DNA of 64,000 nucleotides from Meghimatium bilineatum (GCA_034231615.1 CM067306.1:59625057-59689056); one strand, 5' to 3'. Shown: positions 1 to 11,775, numbered from the stretch's first letter. The notes: generated by a model not told the origin, from the letters alone. Program-made: numbers and translations.

Positions 1-905
1 AGCTAAAAGTATGTGCTTCCGTTGAGTCTTATTTCCTCTAGTGTCTTTGATGATCCTAAGATTGCTTGTAGCTCTGCCCTGTAGTTTGTTGATAATTTGC
101 CAGTAGAGATTGAGAGTTCCATTTTTGGGGTGCTTGGTATAAGTATTAGCGTTCCTCCTTTATTACATCCTCTGATGATCCATGTGTTAAGACATGAATC
201 CACTGTGAGTTGGAATATTGGGTCTAGGTGATCAAGAGTTTTTGCCTTGGGGTATCCAAAGTTCTCTAAATGCCTCAGATTGTAAGTTTTGCAGTATATG
301 TGGGTGAGATGTTTGCGATGTAAAATACTTCTAGCTGTTCTCATTCATCCGGATTGTTGCAGGATACTTCTTCATTGGCTTTCAAGGTGGTTTTTTTTTA
401 TAGATGATTAAAACTTGGTCTTTTCAGTCATTTTTTGTTAGTTCATTTATTTTCTCATGCACATGGTGATGTTTCAGACATCTAAGTTTTTCAATCATTA
501 TTGTGATTTTCTCATCCCTGCATATGCAGTCTGTTAGATTTTTTAATCCTGTTGTTGCTTCCATTGCTGTTATAGTGCTCCTTAGTCCTCACGCAATAAT
601 TCAGAGACCTGCATTCTGAATTTTGTCAAGCTTCTGGAGATTGGTATTTGTTGCAAGTACTCCAACCATATTCTAGAGGTGGATGAATATGACCTGCATA
701 GACTTGTCTTATGGTTTTATGCTGGCTCCCCAATCTGTTCAGATAGTTTTTTCATTATTTGTAGTCTGCACTTGGCTTTTTCTTTCTGTCTCCTCAATAT
801 GTGACCCCATGCAAGTTTCTTGTCAAATTTTAGTTCCAGGTAGACTGTGTTGTTTCCTTTTGGGAGTGGGGTGAGTAAACTGACTGACTACACCAATCCT
901 GTTAG
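1..905 (-). mobile_element. Degenerate non-LTR retrotransposon fragment (RT end plus RNase H part)
   Basis: Read on the minus strand, 905-360 gives broken LINE reverse-transcriptase C-terminal sequence. A stretch reading LQKLDKIQNAGL and then STITAMEATTGL matches the usual KxQNxALR...TP.A.ME.ETG segment of Jockey/CR1-type LINEs. It continues into 344-3, an open stretch with YRAELQAI, which resembles the second RNase H block. Stops and frameshifts separate the parts and the 5' RT domain is absent. This is a dead copy cut by the window edge. It is related to, but not the same as, the Jockey-like copies at 61-63 kb. Confidence 0.7.
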
Positions 906-1141
906 CATGAATATTTTTGTGCTTTTCATTGATCACTGCAATGCGATGTCAGCTCAGTGACCAATGAAAATCGCTGACATATTTAGATATCCCAACAGAA
1001 GTAACTATAAATAAAATGTAACTAGAAAATAACCTGCGTATTGTAAAATCTAAAATTTGGACTACTTTTATTTGCAAAGTTTCAAAAACATCAAACAAAT
1101 CTGCCGATACGCAACATCCATATGATCTATGGGCTAATTCA

Positions 1142-2067
1142 CCTTTAGGTCCCTATGGGTGAGGTCACGCACCCGGAGTACACACTCCTGTGTGTCGGTG
1201 GGCGAGGCCACGCACCATACGATATCGCCCGATTCCCGAGCACAGAACTTCACGAAGTAATGAACCAATGACGAATAAAGCCCGCCAAACGTAGCTAGGA
1301 ATACGTCACAGTGTAAAGGTCAAATTCTTTTACACATTAGCGTTGTATAGAAGGAGAAAGCCGGCTAATGTTATCAACGCTTATCGGGAGCGACTTTTGC
1401 CATTTTCTGCGGTATTTTACTATCAAATTGAGTACCGTGTGGCATGGGTAAATGATCATGACTACATGTTCTAATTGTTGTTCTTTGTGTTTAATATGTT
1501 GTTGTTTAATAAGAATGTGTGTTTATTCATTCAAAAACACAAAAATAATATGTATCAGGGGTGCCACATGTGTGCATGAACAATAATTACGTTGCGTGTC
1601 GGCAAAGACCTAGTGTTGACCGGACGGTGATTATATGCGATTTCTTCACGTTTTATTAGTTATTTTAGTTCATATTATATTAGTTTGGATATAAAACAAT
1701 ACATATACAATAAGTATAGGTATTTATGAGGATTTTATCAATGTTGCCACACATTGCTCATGTATTAGGTTTGTCAAGAAGATATATTTGTGATTTTGAA
1801 AATGGCGTTTTGCGATTTTTTTCCCCCCGAATTTTCAACTTCACAACTTGCTCACAACTGTTATATTACACATACAATAAAAACAAAAACATGATTATAT
1901 TCACTATTCACTCCTTTATTTAGATGTGAAAACATTATTTTGATATCTTTTAAAACAAAAAAGTTATCGCGTTTTCAAAATACCCACCATCAATAACGTA
2001 AATTTTCCAAAAAAGGAATTCAGGACCAGGGGGGATATTCCTTAATTTTAATTCAGGGTCCTAAAGG
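1142..2067. mobile_element. piggyBac-like non-autonomous element (copy 1)
   Basis: The ends are inverted: CCTTTAGGTCCC on the left and the complement of CCTTTAGGACCC on the right. TTAA follows the right end and TTCA (one change from TTAA) precedes the left, as expected for the TTAA target of piggyBac. Its last 140 bases resemble the same part of the element at 10315-11053 (shared blocks around AGTTATCG and CCACCA). No transposase frame is visible, so this is a MITE-type derivative of about 0.93 kb. It has no host gene inside. Confidence 0.6.
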
Positions 2068-2574
2068 TTAATAACAATACGTTTGCATCAGAGATATTTT
2101 AAAGTTACATGCTCAGAATCTCTACAATCTATCAGGTAGTTTCAGAGAAAATGACTTCCAACCATGTTTATTAATTAGTAAAAGGACTATAAGGTTTGAC
2201 AAAACCCACTTCCAATAATCCACAATACACACATCTACATCATAAATGAGGGGCAGCATCTTTTGTTAGGAAGCTTGTCAAGAGCTACTTGCTCACAGCT
2301 AAAGAGACTACCCGGTACATTATTATTACTTTCAATACTGGGGTGCAAAGGGAACGCATTGCTCTTGGCGGACCCAGGGTTAGCAGATAACCAAGATCCC
2401 AAATGTACCTCCTCGCGGAGCACCCTGGTAACAGAAAACAGCAGCTCGAACTGATTCTGGCCAAATCATTTGGGGATCGTGTCCGAGAATGTGGAGGAAG
2501 CAGATGGAAAGAGATTTGACAGCAAAAAGACAGGCAATATCTCCGACACCTCTGTGCCAACACTGTCGACACAC
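2068..2574. other. No recognisable gene
   Basis: I see only short open frames with no family motif. The stretch directly precedes the family C repeat and could be its 5' part, because its neighbour at 6955 lacks this segment. Confidence 0.4.
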
Positions 2575-3391
2575 AGTGAAGCTAGTAAGTCTGGTTGAAG
2601 CATTGGAAAGTGGCCAATGTAGTCAGTATGAAGCAGGCAGATGTCTCAATAAAAATAAAAGCACAATGAGTACACTGAGAAAGATGCACAACGCTAGAGG
2701 GCAGCGTCATGTGCAAAAAGCACGGAAAATGGTTCGATGTAATTGGAACTAAAGCATTGTTTGCTCGAGACAAGCTTCTAGTTACCGGTGATCCCAGCCT
2801 GGGCCCAACTCTACTGTCTAGTCTTTCCTATACCGGAACCGTGCTCGCGGAGAGAAAAGGTTCAGTACCCGATGGGCACAGGCATAGCAGTCCGAGATGA
2901 CAAGCACTGTTCAGCTCTAGAACAAAACACAAGTCCCTAACGTTCCTAAATATGTGTACAGATTCAGACCTGGACGAGGGGCTCACGAAGTTGGTGATCA
3001 ACGCTTCGTTTAAGAAGACGAACGAGCCCGACTCTTCTGTCAAGTTCTTCCTAAACCGGAACCAGGCTTGAGGACGAGAAAAGGTTTAGTACCCAATGAG
3101 CACGGGCACAATAAGTCTAATTACACGATGCAAGTTCACTGGCTGCGGAACGCCTCGTGCAGGACAGACGTGAAGGACAAACCGTCTCGGCATAGAGTCA
3201 GTACACATTCACTGTCTGGTGACAGATAGGAAGGCTGTCACAGGCTAGGGTAGCCTAGCCGAATTGTCAAGGCATGCCGAAATCAGATGTGCTAGGCCTA
3301 CAAGGCGCATAACGGTGGCACAACGTAATCACGCTCCCGGCGGAAATCGCACGGATATCCGTGATGGTTACAATGGAGCGAACGCAAAACA
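2575..3391 (+). repeat. Family C dispersed repeat, long copy
   Basis: This stretch is a diverged duplicate of 6955-7695. Shared blocks include the 'accggaa...gagagaaaaggttcagtaccc' area, the 'ctaattacacga...gcaagttcact' area and a common end. Its last 119 bases (3273-3391) recur almost unchanged at 4545-4662. The 3' end has the layout seen in families A and B: a 'ggatgtgct-aggcct' block, a 'ggcacaacg' block and a 'gagcgaacgc' end. No coding frame is supported. Confidence 0.65.
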
Positions 3392-3527
3392 AACTTTCAA
3401 TACTAAAAAAATAATATTTTTTAATTCCATAAAACATTACGCTGCAAACAGCATGAAAGTGGAAGGCAGGAAGACAAAGAATATCATGAACTCGGAATAT
3501 CATCAAACGAACTAGTCAACATTTGCA

Positions 3528-3608
3528 TACTTTCATCCGCATCACTAAATATAGAAATTGGAGGACTCTGTATGCTCATATATCCTGTGTAGTACCATTA
3601 CGACCCTG
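3528..3608 (+). mobile_element. 3' end fragment of family R LINE
   Basis: The sequence runs through the family R terminal region (ATCCGCATC..., GGAGGACTCTGT, GTACCATTACGACCCTGA). It is a diverged piece of about 80 bp of the element whose best copy is at 16523-18408. The tail is not preserved. Confidence 0.6.
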
Positions 3609-3764
3609 ACATGTTATTAATTGTATGTATATATTGCTTTTATTTGTAGTATATCTATTCTGGATGCAGCCATCAACATCAGCATTTTTTAGCTGTATTG
3701 ATTTTCTAGGCAATATAAATTTGTTCAATAGTTTATTTGCCACTGCTTTCTAAACAGTCCGAAT

Positions 3765-3836
3765 GCACAAATGCCTACGACGGGATTCGAACCCGGTACA
3801 CTGGCCAGTACTTCGCTGCCAAAGAGCCGGATGTAT
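3765..3836 (-). repeat. tRNA-like SINE head or tRNA pseudogene
   Basis: On the minus strand a T-arm-like B box (CGGGTTCGAATCCCG, with a self-complementary CGGG/CCCG stem) lies downstream of a weak A-box-like TGGCAGCGAAGTACTGG. The D-arm and acceptor stem do not fold into a clean tRNA, so a SINE head remnant is more likely than a working tRNA gene. The rest of 3609-4544 shows no gene. Confidence 0.4.
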
Positions 3837-4544
3837 GTATTATTATATAATGAAAAGCCTCATTATGGAAATAAGAAGCACGCATAAAATTGTCCATGAA
3901 ATTCTAATGCGGAAGAAAATCATACATCATATATTCCGTAAAAATAACAAGTCCTCATGAAATGACTCAAAAGATGTAGAGGATTGACTTCACTGTATTG
4001 GGGTTTCCTCATATGTTCTCCACTCCTCTGAATAAAATAGCACAGTTCTAGCTGAGAGCATAGCTTACAGCAACTAACTTCATAGTTCAAACAATAATCT
4101 TCAGAGATGAAAACAATGCACCTGTAAACGAGATATTATAGCCACATATTGCACCCCCAACACCATGAAGTCAAGGCAACTTATGAAAGGAAGAAGACCA
4201 AAGAAAATCTTGCAGGTGCTGATGGGATGAAGATAAAATCTTGCAAGAAATATCTAGCCCAAATGGAAAAATATAAGCACAATCGACCCGAACAATTTTA
4301 TTGTTCTCTCAAATGGGTTTCCGTAGATTATATGATTTTCTATAGATGACATGACTTCTAGATAAATATGCGAGTATTCTTTACTTCTGCTACACCAAGT
4401 TTAAAATAATATCGCTATACAATTTTTGTCACCTATCTGAAGGACATCATGCAGTCAAGTAAACATTTGCGGAAAACATAATCGGTCCTTTTCAGGGCAA
4501 CATGCGTACTAATGAACAGTGCTTTTCAGGATCACAAGATTAAA

Positions 4545-4662
4545 CATGCCGAAATCGGATGTGCTAGGCCTACAAGGCGCATAACGGTGGCACAACGTAA
4601 TCACGCTCCCGGCGGAAATCGCACGGATATCCGTGATGGTTACAATGGAGCGAACGAAAAAC
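4545..4662 (+). repeat. Family C repeat, 3' end copy
   Basis: About 118 bases nearly identical to 3273-3391, from CATGCCGAAATC to TGGAGCGAACG, followed by a short AAAC-rich tail (ACAAACAAACAAAC). The truncated 5' side and simple tail suggest retrotransposition. Confidence 0.7.
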
Positions 4663-4964
4663 AAACAAACAAACAAGATTTAAAAAAATAAAAGATTCAA
4701 TTATTAAGCCTAATCATAAACGTAACCCAACTAGAATAACCAGTCACGATTTCACAAACACCGCACACACATACACTACATTACACAAACTCCACTTTTC
4801 GGTGTTAGCAACCCATATTACTTGGTTTTCATAGTGACATCATCTACGGCAACCCATTTGGGAGAACAACAATATTTTTTACCTAGGAGGGATTGTGCAT
4901 AAGAACCAAGATGTACATATAAAATCTTCAATGATGTGTCAAATGCTCATGGAAGGAAGATGTA

Positions 4965-5131
4965 CAGTTGAATCTCATTATAGCAACTTAGTTCAGGCCG
5001 ACAAAATATGTAATAACAGAAATTCCCTATATACAGTAAAAACAATATGAATAAATATAATTGGGGATTATGAAGTGTTGCTATATAGGGAAATTTGTTA
5101 TAAAAGGATGCGCTATAGAGGGATTCCACAG
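4965..5131 (+). mobile_element. pogo/Tigger-like MITE
   Basis: An imperfect palindrome of about 167 bp with ends CAGTTGAATCTC and CTGTGGAATCCC (right end read inverted), flanked by TA on both sides. Related copies or halves lie at 11530-11630, 13240-13420, 43580-43645 and 58177-58356. The terminal pattern CAGTxGAAxCYC plus TA target is typical of pogo/Tigger-derived MITEs. No coding capacity. Confidence 0.65.
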
Positions 5132-5325
5132 TATAGGCTATATACAATTTTTGTATGAAATAGTGAGTTCTCATACACATTTTCCCACTAGAACATGGTG
5201 ATTGGCAAGTGGATCGAAGGACCTATTATCTTCTCTGGTGTGCATTAATAACATTAAGTCATAACAAAAAAATTACTAAAAATATTAACATTTACACAAA
5301 ATACGATTAATATATCTCATCTAAC

Positions 5326-5539
5326 CTCTTTATAATCTTCTTCCTCCGGTTGAGATCGAGATCCTCCATGCCTCTTTGTCTTCTTTCTTGCTTTCTTATT
5401 CTCCTCCGTTATATCCATATCCGAAGGTGGCACTGGTGACAATGGAATGCTGCCTTTGACATGGACTTCACCTTCGTCTGGAAATGTTGGAGGCAAAGGA
5501 ACTTGAGAAAGATCAAGTTCTGCAAAACTATTGTCATCC
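5326..5539 (-). CDS. Probable exon 2 of a minus-strand host gene
   Basis: An open stretch of about 71 codons on the minus strand begins after a plausible acceptor (TTTCTTCAATCAAACAAG). It encodes an acidic-proline start (DDNSFAELDLSQVPLPP), a proline/serine middle and a lysine-rich KKARKKTKRHGG stretch that could be a nuclear localisation signal, then acidic residues. It starts in the phase left open by the candidate first exon at 13896-13865. The 3' limit is uncertain: a weak donor GAG|GTTAGA lies at 5325, or the frame stops at TGA 5319-5317. Composition resembles protein, not repeat. I do not recognise the family. Confidence 0.5.
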
Positions 5540-5619
5540 CTTGTTTGATTGAAGAAACAAAACATATTAAAAGTTAACCATACTCATTTCCACAAATAAA
5601 CTTATTCTTTCGAGTTCAT

Positions 5620-5862
5620 TGTCAAACTCCTACAGATTAACAGAATGTAGTCCAGAGAATGAAATGTGATATGCCTGTTTACAGCTTAGCTGTAATATCT
5701 GCACTATTCAGCCGGACACATCCAATTTCAGTATGGCTTCTTGGTCACTTTGACTATCTTTAGGACAAAACAGCCAATTCAATCATCAAAACCTCCATAT
5801 TTGCGTTATGATATGTTGCTATTCTTAGCTCCACCTGTGGGCCCATAACAACACACTGGCAG
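5620..5862 (-). repeat. Family A SINE-like repeat
   Basis: A diverged minus-strand copy of the 280-bp family best seen at 41685-41958. It keeps the CAGATTAACAGAATGTAGTC block, the CGGACACATCC block and the terminal AACAACACAC end. Confidence 0.6.
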
Positions 5863-6016
5863 GAAGTCAACTAACATCAATATTTAATCCCCAACAAATT
5901 GATAGACATCTAGTGGTCGAATAGTTGAACATGAACATTTGTCCTCTTTGTAAAACTGATAATGAACTAGTTTGGTGTTATTTTACTCATTTTCATTTCA
6001 CAACATTATGACATGA

Positions 6017-6115
6017 AAGCTGAGATTTTTTTGTCATATAAAGAGACATAACAGCATGGAGAAATTACTATTGGTAAGTATAGTTGCTGGTAAAGTGGCT
6101 GACAAGAAAACAATG
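6017..6115 (+). mobile_element. Family W LINE C-terminal fragment
   Basis: The plus frame reads KLRFFCHIKRHNSMEK, matching RKLRLFGHIKRHNCSE in the larger copy at 31555-31830. It is a short relic of the RT C-terminal region. Confidence 0.55.
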
Positions 6116-6134
6116 GAGAAAAGACATTTCAGCT

Positions 6135-6290
6135 TGTTATCTTCTTCTTCAGCATTCATTCTCAAACTCCCGTTGGACATCTCTTTTAGCAGGATCATTG
6201 TCCTACTAGATTTCCAGCAGGATGTAATCCAGGGGATGGAAATGCGTTGTGTCGCCAGTTTATTTGCACCAATGGCCTGATACATCATTC
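6135..6290 (-). repeat. Family B SINE-like repeat
   Basis: A minus-strand copy. CTTCTTCTTCAGCATTCATT is the complement of the GAA tail, followed by CTCAAACTCCC, the TTTCCAGCAGGATGTA block and ATTTGCACCAATGG. It is paired head to tail with the next copy, 125 bp away. Confidence 0.65.
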
Positions 6291-6414
6291 TTTTATGGTC
6301 AATTTGTTTAAACATGCCATTTACCAAGGCAGGTTAACTTTCCCAAAAACATACCTGGTATTTTTTTGACTAACTCATTTGACCACTAAACATAAGCACA
6401 TCAAAAATAGGTAT

Positions 6415-6570
6415 TCTTCTGCGTTCATTCTCAAACTCCCACTGTCTCTTTCTTGTAGCAGAACAATGGTCCTACTAGATTACCAGCAGGATGTGATCCA
6501 AAGAATAGAATATGTTGTCTCACCATTTTATTTGCGCCAATGGCCCGATACATCCGTCTTCTGCAGGAAT
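6415..6570 (-). repeat. Family B SINE-like repeat
   Basis: A second minus-strand family B copy with the same block order as 6135-6290. It ends at CGATACATCCGTCTTC. No target-site duplication could be picked out. The following 6571-6954 shows nothing recognisable. Confidence 0.65.
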
Positions 6571-6954
6571 AGGTTTTTAGTATAATATAATTCAATTTAA
6601 TGTTAGCTTATGACATATTAAATGTGACGATTGAAACTGTAGCATGCCTCAAAATTTACAGTCGAGTTTTGTTAATGTCACACTCATGTCATTCTCAACA
6701 TTTAACGTTCCTGGTTACAGTTTTCAAATGAAGAAGATCTAAGTTAAGGGCAATAAAATTGGTTTAATTTTTGAGTTGAAAACTGATTTAAAATCAATAT
6801 TTTAGTTAGTTTACAGGTTCAGCCATGACCCCCACTGAAAACTCTTCATGACCCATGGGTTGGAAATCTGTGTAATAGAGTATTGTCCAATTTGATTCTT
6901 CACATTGTATTATTTGCACCATCTAAAACTTTTTGGCTTTAATATTTAGCCATG

Positions 6955-7700
6955 TTCACAGATGTCTTGGACACAGCGATGCAAGACAGTCCGGTCCAAG
7001 CACTGGAGGGGCGGCAATGCAATTGACGCAAAAAGGCAGATGCATGGTGAGAGACGAAAAGATAACATACTGATATGCCCAACCCTACTGTCGAGTTTTT
7101 CCCATACCGGAAATATGCTCACAGAGAGAAAAGGTTCAGTACCCAATGGGCTCAGGCACAAATGGAACACAGTTGTTCAGCTCGAGAACACACCTTGCTC
7201 CCAAATGCGTGGTGAGACTCAGACTTGGACAAGGGGTCAGCAATGTCGATACCTCTGCTAAGAAGGCGAAAGAGCCCAGGTTCAACTCTTCTTCAGAGTT
7301 CTTCCTAAACTGGAACCAGGCTCATGGATGAGAAAAGGTTCAGTACCTGATGGACACAGGCACAAAATGTCTAATTACACGAAGCAAGTTCACTAGCTGC
7401 GGAACACCCTGTGCAAGGCAGACGTGAATGACAATCATCTCGGCGAAAAGTCAATACACACCCGCCACTTGTCGAAAGATAAGCAGTTATCACAGGCTAG
7501 GGAAGCCCATTACCCAAATTAAAAGCATGATGAAAATGGATGTGCTGGTCCTCGGAAGTCCGGGACAAAGAGTGAGCCAGAAGAGGTGCAAACAACAGTT
7601 TTACTGCGAAAATAGCAGTACAATGTACTTCACGCTCCCCCGTGGAAATCACATGATTTATTTATAGTAATTATCAGAGAGCGAGCGCAGAAGAAGAAAG
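6955..7700 (+). repeat. Family C dispersed repeat, long copy
   Basis: A diverged copy of 2575-3391, collinear over some 700 bp. It ends in GAGCGAGCGCAGAAGAAG, the same tail style as families A and B. No conserved open frame exists between the two copies, which argues against a protein-coding element. Confidence 0.6.
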
Positions 7701-8127
7701 TTGAGGAGGAAAGGACAGTCATTAAGAAGGTTGTTTTGTTGGAATGAGAGCACTGTCTACACTTTGGTAGTTTTTCTTTGGTCTGATACTATTTAAATCG
7801 CTATTGACTCTAGCTTGAATGTCCTGTTTGTAAATTAAGAATTAGATCCCCCTGCAGAGTTTGTTTATACTGACATTGTCCTTTGGCCATGTCATTTTAC
7901 TAAATATATTTGTATATATCTGTTCAGCTAGATTTCCCTGGAGTTGTTTCGGAGAATTTGTTATATAATTTGTTTGTGTATACTGTTCTAATACTAAAAG
8001 GTCTTTACTTTCGCTGTATGGAGGCACCTTTTTTGGTGATACGATCAGGTCTAATCCTCGTTTTCTTTCTTGTTTCCCTTTAGTGCCTATCTATGTATTT
8101 TGTGGTTAATTGATCTAAGTATTATAT

Positions 8128-8226
8128 CAATTAATAATCAATAGAAATATTTATGTTTTAGGGTTAGTTATGTTTTACATAACTAATCCTAACCCTAAAT
8201 ATAATTATATTTAAATTAATAAATGA
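8128..8226. repeat. Hairpin with telomere-like TTAGGG/CCCTAA arms
   Basis: Near-perfect palindrome: TTTAGGGTTAGTTATG is followed by CATAACTAATCCTAACCCTAAA around a TTTTA centre, with AT-rich outer arms. It probably reflects a small foldback or MITE. The flanks 7701-8127 and 8227-8424 hold nothing I recognise. Confidence 0.6.
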
Positions 8227-8424
8227 TAAATATAAAAAAATATGGATAAACATAGGAAAGGGAAATAATCACACAGGCAGGCACTAACTGGCGTCACATG
8301 GGTTGGACTGCAATCATAGTACCTTGTTTTCAAGCCTGTCTGTTGTTTCATGTCCTGCTAGATCATATGTCCAGGATCCATTGATATGTCTCCTAGTACA
8401 ATATTGATTTCCTGCTATCTCTAC

Positions 8425-8660
8425 TTTTTCTGCTTTCAGGATTCTTTTCCAGTCTTGTCCAGTTCAGAGAGTGGCTGCCCCACACTTTATGCCTCAGTTC
8501 AGTCCAGTGTGGCCATGTCTGTCCTCACAGTTCTTTGTAATCCAGTCAGTCAGCTCTAGGTCAAAAGATGATCTGTTATCCTTAGTTCTCTGTATAAAAC
8601 TTCAATTATTTATTCTGAGCTGCTTGCAATTCAGGGATCTCCCTGAGGTAATTAAACTAT
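8425..8660 (-). repeat. Dispersed repeat shared with 58540-58760
   Basis: Blocks such as AGTGGCTGC, CTCAGTTCA, GTGTGGCCATGTCT and TTCAGGGATCT occur in the same order here and at 58540-58760, where the repeat adjoins a LINE RT fragment. It is probably a LINE-derived segment. Confidence 0.5.
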
Positions 8661-8707
8661 TTGCTGTGTGTTCAAGTTCAATAGGTTTGATGTCAGGTCA
8701 TAACACC

Positions 8708-8826
8708 TTGTTTATATGCCTATTTTTTCAATATTTCTGGAGATTATTGCTTGAAGCTATAGTGTCATTGTTTATATGTTCATTTTTATCAATATCACTG
8801 AAGATTATTGCTTGAAGCTACAGTGT
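8708..8826. repeat. Two-copy tandem duplication, about 62 bp
   Basis: TTGTTTATATG...GATTATTGCTTGAAGCTA occurs twice in a row. It is an ordinary small duplication with no gene. Confidence 0.7.
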
Positions 8827-8945
8827 TAATGTGCTATAAATGGTACAATTGGCAGGCAGAGTGTCGCTACAGTGTGAGGGGCATAGCACATATGGGAAAA
8901 CCCGAGTACAATGAAGTTTTCTATGTTAATTCTCAAACTTCTGCA

Positions 8946-9200
8946 GATTCCTATCCTATCCTATAATCCCGTCAGGGTTGTAGGGGTACCACATTGGATG
9001 CTTCAGCATACAGAGTTCTCCAGTGATTTCTATCTTCAGCAATGCAAATGAGTAAGGAAAAATCTTATCATATCCAGTCCATGATATCTGTCCATGTTTT
9101 TATTTGTCCTCTGCTTCTTCCACCTTTGACAATTCCCTACAGTTTTGTTTTTAACAAGGAATCATCATGCTGACATGACTCCTTGTCAAAAACAGATTCT
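8946..9200 (-). mobile_element. Family R LINE 3' fragment
   Basis: The minus strand covers the C-terminal coding end and 3' tail of family R (TCCAATGTGGTACCCCTACA and then the GGGATTATAGGATAGGATAG tail). It is diverged, with several frameshifts. Confidence 0.7.
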
Positions 9201-9260
9201 GCAGATTAGTAGGATACAGATATGAAATCAATTTTTTACACCTTTAGAGCCATATTTTTT

Positions 9261-9383
9261 TGTCTGGCTGTTGGTGCATATATTTGTACTATATCAATGT
9301 CTGGCAGTTGGTGCATATATTTGTACTATATCAATGTCTGACAGTTGGTGCATATATTTGTACTATATCAATGTCTGGCAGTT
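9261..9383 (+). repeat. 37-bp tandem repeat, about 3.3 copies
   Basis: The unit begins GTCTGGCAGTTGGTGCATAT and repeats with one or two changes. It is short and probably polymorphic. Confidence 0.85.
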
Positions 9384-9794
9384 CTCTTAACAACTCTAAC
9401 AGGATGCCATCTAATATGGACCTAAAATCTGTCAATTCTTATGCTATTTCTAGAGTTTGAATGTGTGGGAGATTGCAAAAAAAATCATATACCATAAGAT
9501 AAACATATATGCAACAACAATTTGTTAATTGTCTACATAGCAGTTTTATGTTGAATAAATACACTGAATCTGCATTTCAACCAAATGATCTTTATGAAGA
9601 TAGGGACAAACAAACAGAAGGAAACAATAAACTAACCAGAAGACTACATAAAATACTAGAGTGGAACCTAACAGATTTGTGAATAAGAGAATAGTAATAA
9701 AGAATTTAATAACCAAGATTCCTTAGATTATTTGCTCTGTGGCTCCCCTTGGAAAATATTGTAGCTCTCTGAGGGGGCCATATATTGTCCACAT

Positions 9795-9880
9795 TGAGAA
9801 TAATTATGTCCCCAAACCTTCTTAATGGCCTCTTATGATATGCATAGCAGCTCAGTGTCACTATTCTGGTTCCCTTTGTT
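9795..9880 (-). repeat. Family A fragment
   Basis: The CCTTCTTAATGGCCTCTTAT...CACTATTCTGG...CCC order matches the middle and 5' part of family A. It is strongly diverged. The rest of 9384-10314 shows no gene. Confidence 0.35.
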
Positions 9881-10314
9881 TGGTTATTTGGGTGCTGATC
9901 CAGTTGTCCAAGCCCTTTGATCCAATGCCACTGTGTAATATATGCATGTTTTTGTGAGCTGTTGCTTTGTTCCATATAAGGTATTCCATTTATCTGGCCT
10001 TAGAGGGACTGGTTCCCTTTCAAATAAACAAAATATTTTTTTTTTAAATCATTTTGGACAAATTAAAAGATATTACACCTAGCTGAAAGCTACTTAATTA
10101 CAGAATTGAAGGTGGGCAAGCAAGAGGAAGGCAGAGAAGGCCTGTGTTTTCCTAGCTGTTGAGCTGCTGCATTTCTCCTGTTTTTTTCTGATATTCAGAA
10201 CTACTCAATAATTAATTACATATGCCCATTTCTGTCTATCCATGATTGATGAGTTGCAATGTCTACACATCTTGTCTTCCAGATGTAGATGGCAAAGAAA
10301 TTATTAAGTATTAA

Positions 10315-11053
10315 CCTTTAGCATGCTGTGCTTACAATTTGGGAGATACATTTCACCCAAATTGTGTCATGCCTTGATTGCGGAAGGCGAAATCCGCCAC
10401 CCAGTGCATTAAACCCGAATCCAAATGAAAAAAACCAGATTGGTAATTTTTGGACGGAATGTTTTGACAACATAAAGTAGACATTTCACCTAACTTCCTG
10501 TTTCTATTGTTAAAATGGCGATAGACGATGTCGTGTGATTATGAAATTGAAATCAGAGCAATCTGTAGGCATCTGCATTGCGGCGAAGCGACATGACAGT
10601 GAATCAAGTTTTATATACTGTTCGTTCATCGTATATTCAGTGAAATCATTATTTATTCTGACTGGAAAGTGAAAAACTTTAGAGGTAAGTTCTTCAAATA
10701 CATTATGTAAAATATACTACAAGGTTTCAATTATGTAAAATATATAATATTCAACAGATTTCACAATTTTCGATCGATCAAAAATATGGTATGCCTAGAT
10801 CTAGATAAGTCTAAATCTGTCTTTATCACTTTCTCACATGTCTCGTATCACACACACAAAACTTACACCAATATATGCAGAATTTAATTCCTTATTTATA
10901 TGTGCAAATATTATTTAAATATCTGTAACAACAAAATAGTTATCGTGATTTCAAAACAGCCACCAACGATTGCATAACATTTACAAAAACTGATTCCGCG
11001 GCAGTCAGCTGCCGGAGAGAAATTATGTGATTGTAAACACAGCATGCTAAAGG
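10315..11053. mobile_element. piggyBac-like non-autonomous element (copy 2)
   Basis: 23-bp terminal inverted repeats with one mismatch (CCTTTAGCATGCTGTG start) are flanked on both sides by TTAA (10311-10314 and 11054-11057). This is the piggyBac target signature. Its interior resembles copy 1 at 1142-2067 near the right end. At 739 bp and with no transposase frame, it is a MITE-type derivative mobilised in trans. The clean TIR/TSD makes the limits firm. Confidence 0.85.
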
Positions 11054-11529
11054 TTAAGTCTGAATTTTATAAACAGCTTTTAAAAACAATTGTCCAAGCA
11101 GTAAAAAAATCATTAACACTTTCAAAGCCACACCTTTTTAGTCTTTTTTCCACTGCCATGACATTTCTTAGGTATGAGTTTTAAAAGTGATCGTTTTAAG
11201 AAATCATTGAAAAATCAACCAATAATGTTAGGACTTTGAAACTTTCAAGCAACATTCAGGCACGGATAAGCTTTACAGAAATGAAAACGTTTATTGAAAA
11301 CGTTTCATTATCAGTTATTTTATGAATCACATTCTCTAGCAATCTCCTACACAGGATGTTTTTTAAATATTATCAAATGAGTCATTATTCTGCATAATAT
11401 TTACTCCATGTTTTAACAATTTCATAAAATGATAATGGTTGTAGTCTATTTTAAATATTTGATTTATTCAATTATCAATTATATTAAGAATATATATTTT
11501 AATTAATATTTTTTTAATTACTTTTATTC

Positions 11530-11630
11530 TTTATTGTTTATACTGTAGGCACATATAACAAATTACTGTTATTACATAAATATTTCATTTGTCCAGACTA
11601 AGTTATAATGGAATTTGACTTCAATTGACG
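11530..11630 (-). mobile_element. Half of a pogo-like MITE
   Basis: Matches the right half of 58177-58356 (TTATACTGTA..., ATTACATA, AAGTTATAATGGAATT). The other half is lost. 11054-11529 is AT-rich with nothing recognised. Confidence 0.45.
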
Positions 11631-11689
11631 TGACCCTTGTGACTATTGCTAATAGTGAAGTCACATCAGACTCTAATTTTGTAAAGATT

Positions 11690-11775
11690 CTTCTTCTGCG
11701 TTCACTCTCTGATAACCAACACAAGAGTTCATGTAATTTTCGCCGGGGAGTGTGAAGTACATTGTGCTGCTAGTT
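11690..11775 (-). repeat. Family C 3' end copy
   Basis: The complement reads TGTACTTCACACTCCCC...GAGAGTGAACGCAGAAGAAG, matching the end of the family C copy at 7610-7695. Confidence 0.55.

Noticed and set aside
3765..3836. Functional tRNA gene
   Set aside because: The T arm is good, but no acceptor stem or proper D arm pairs.
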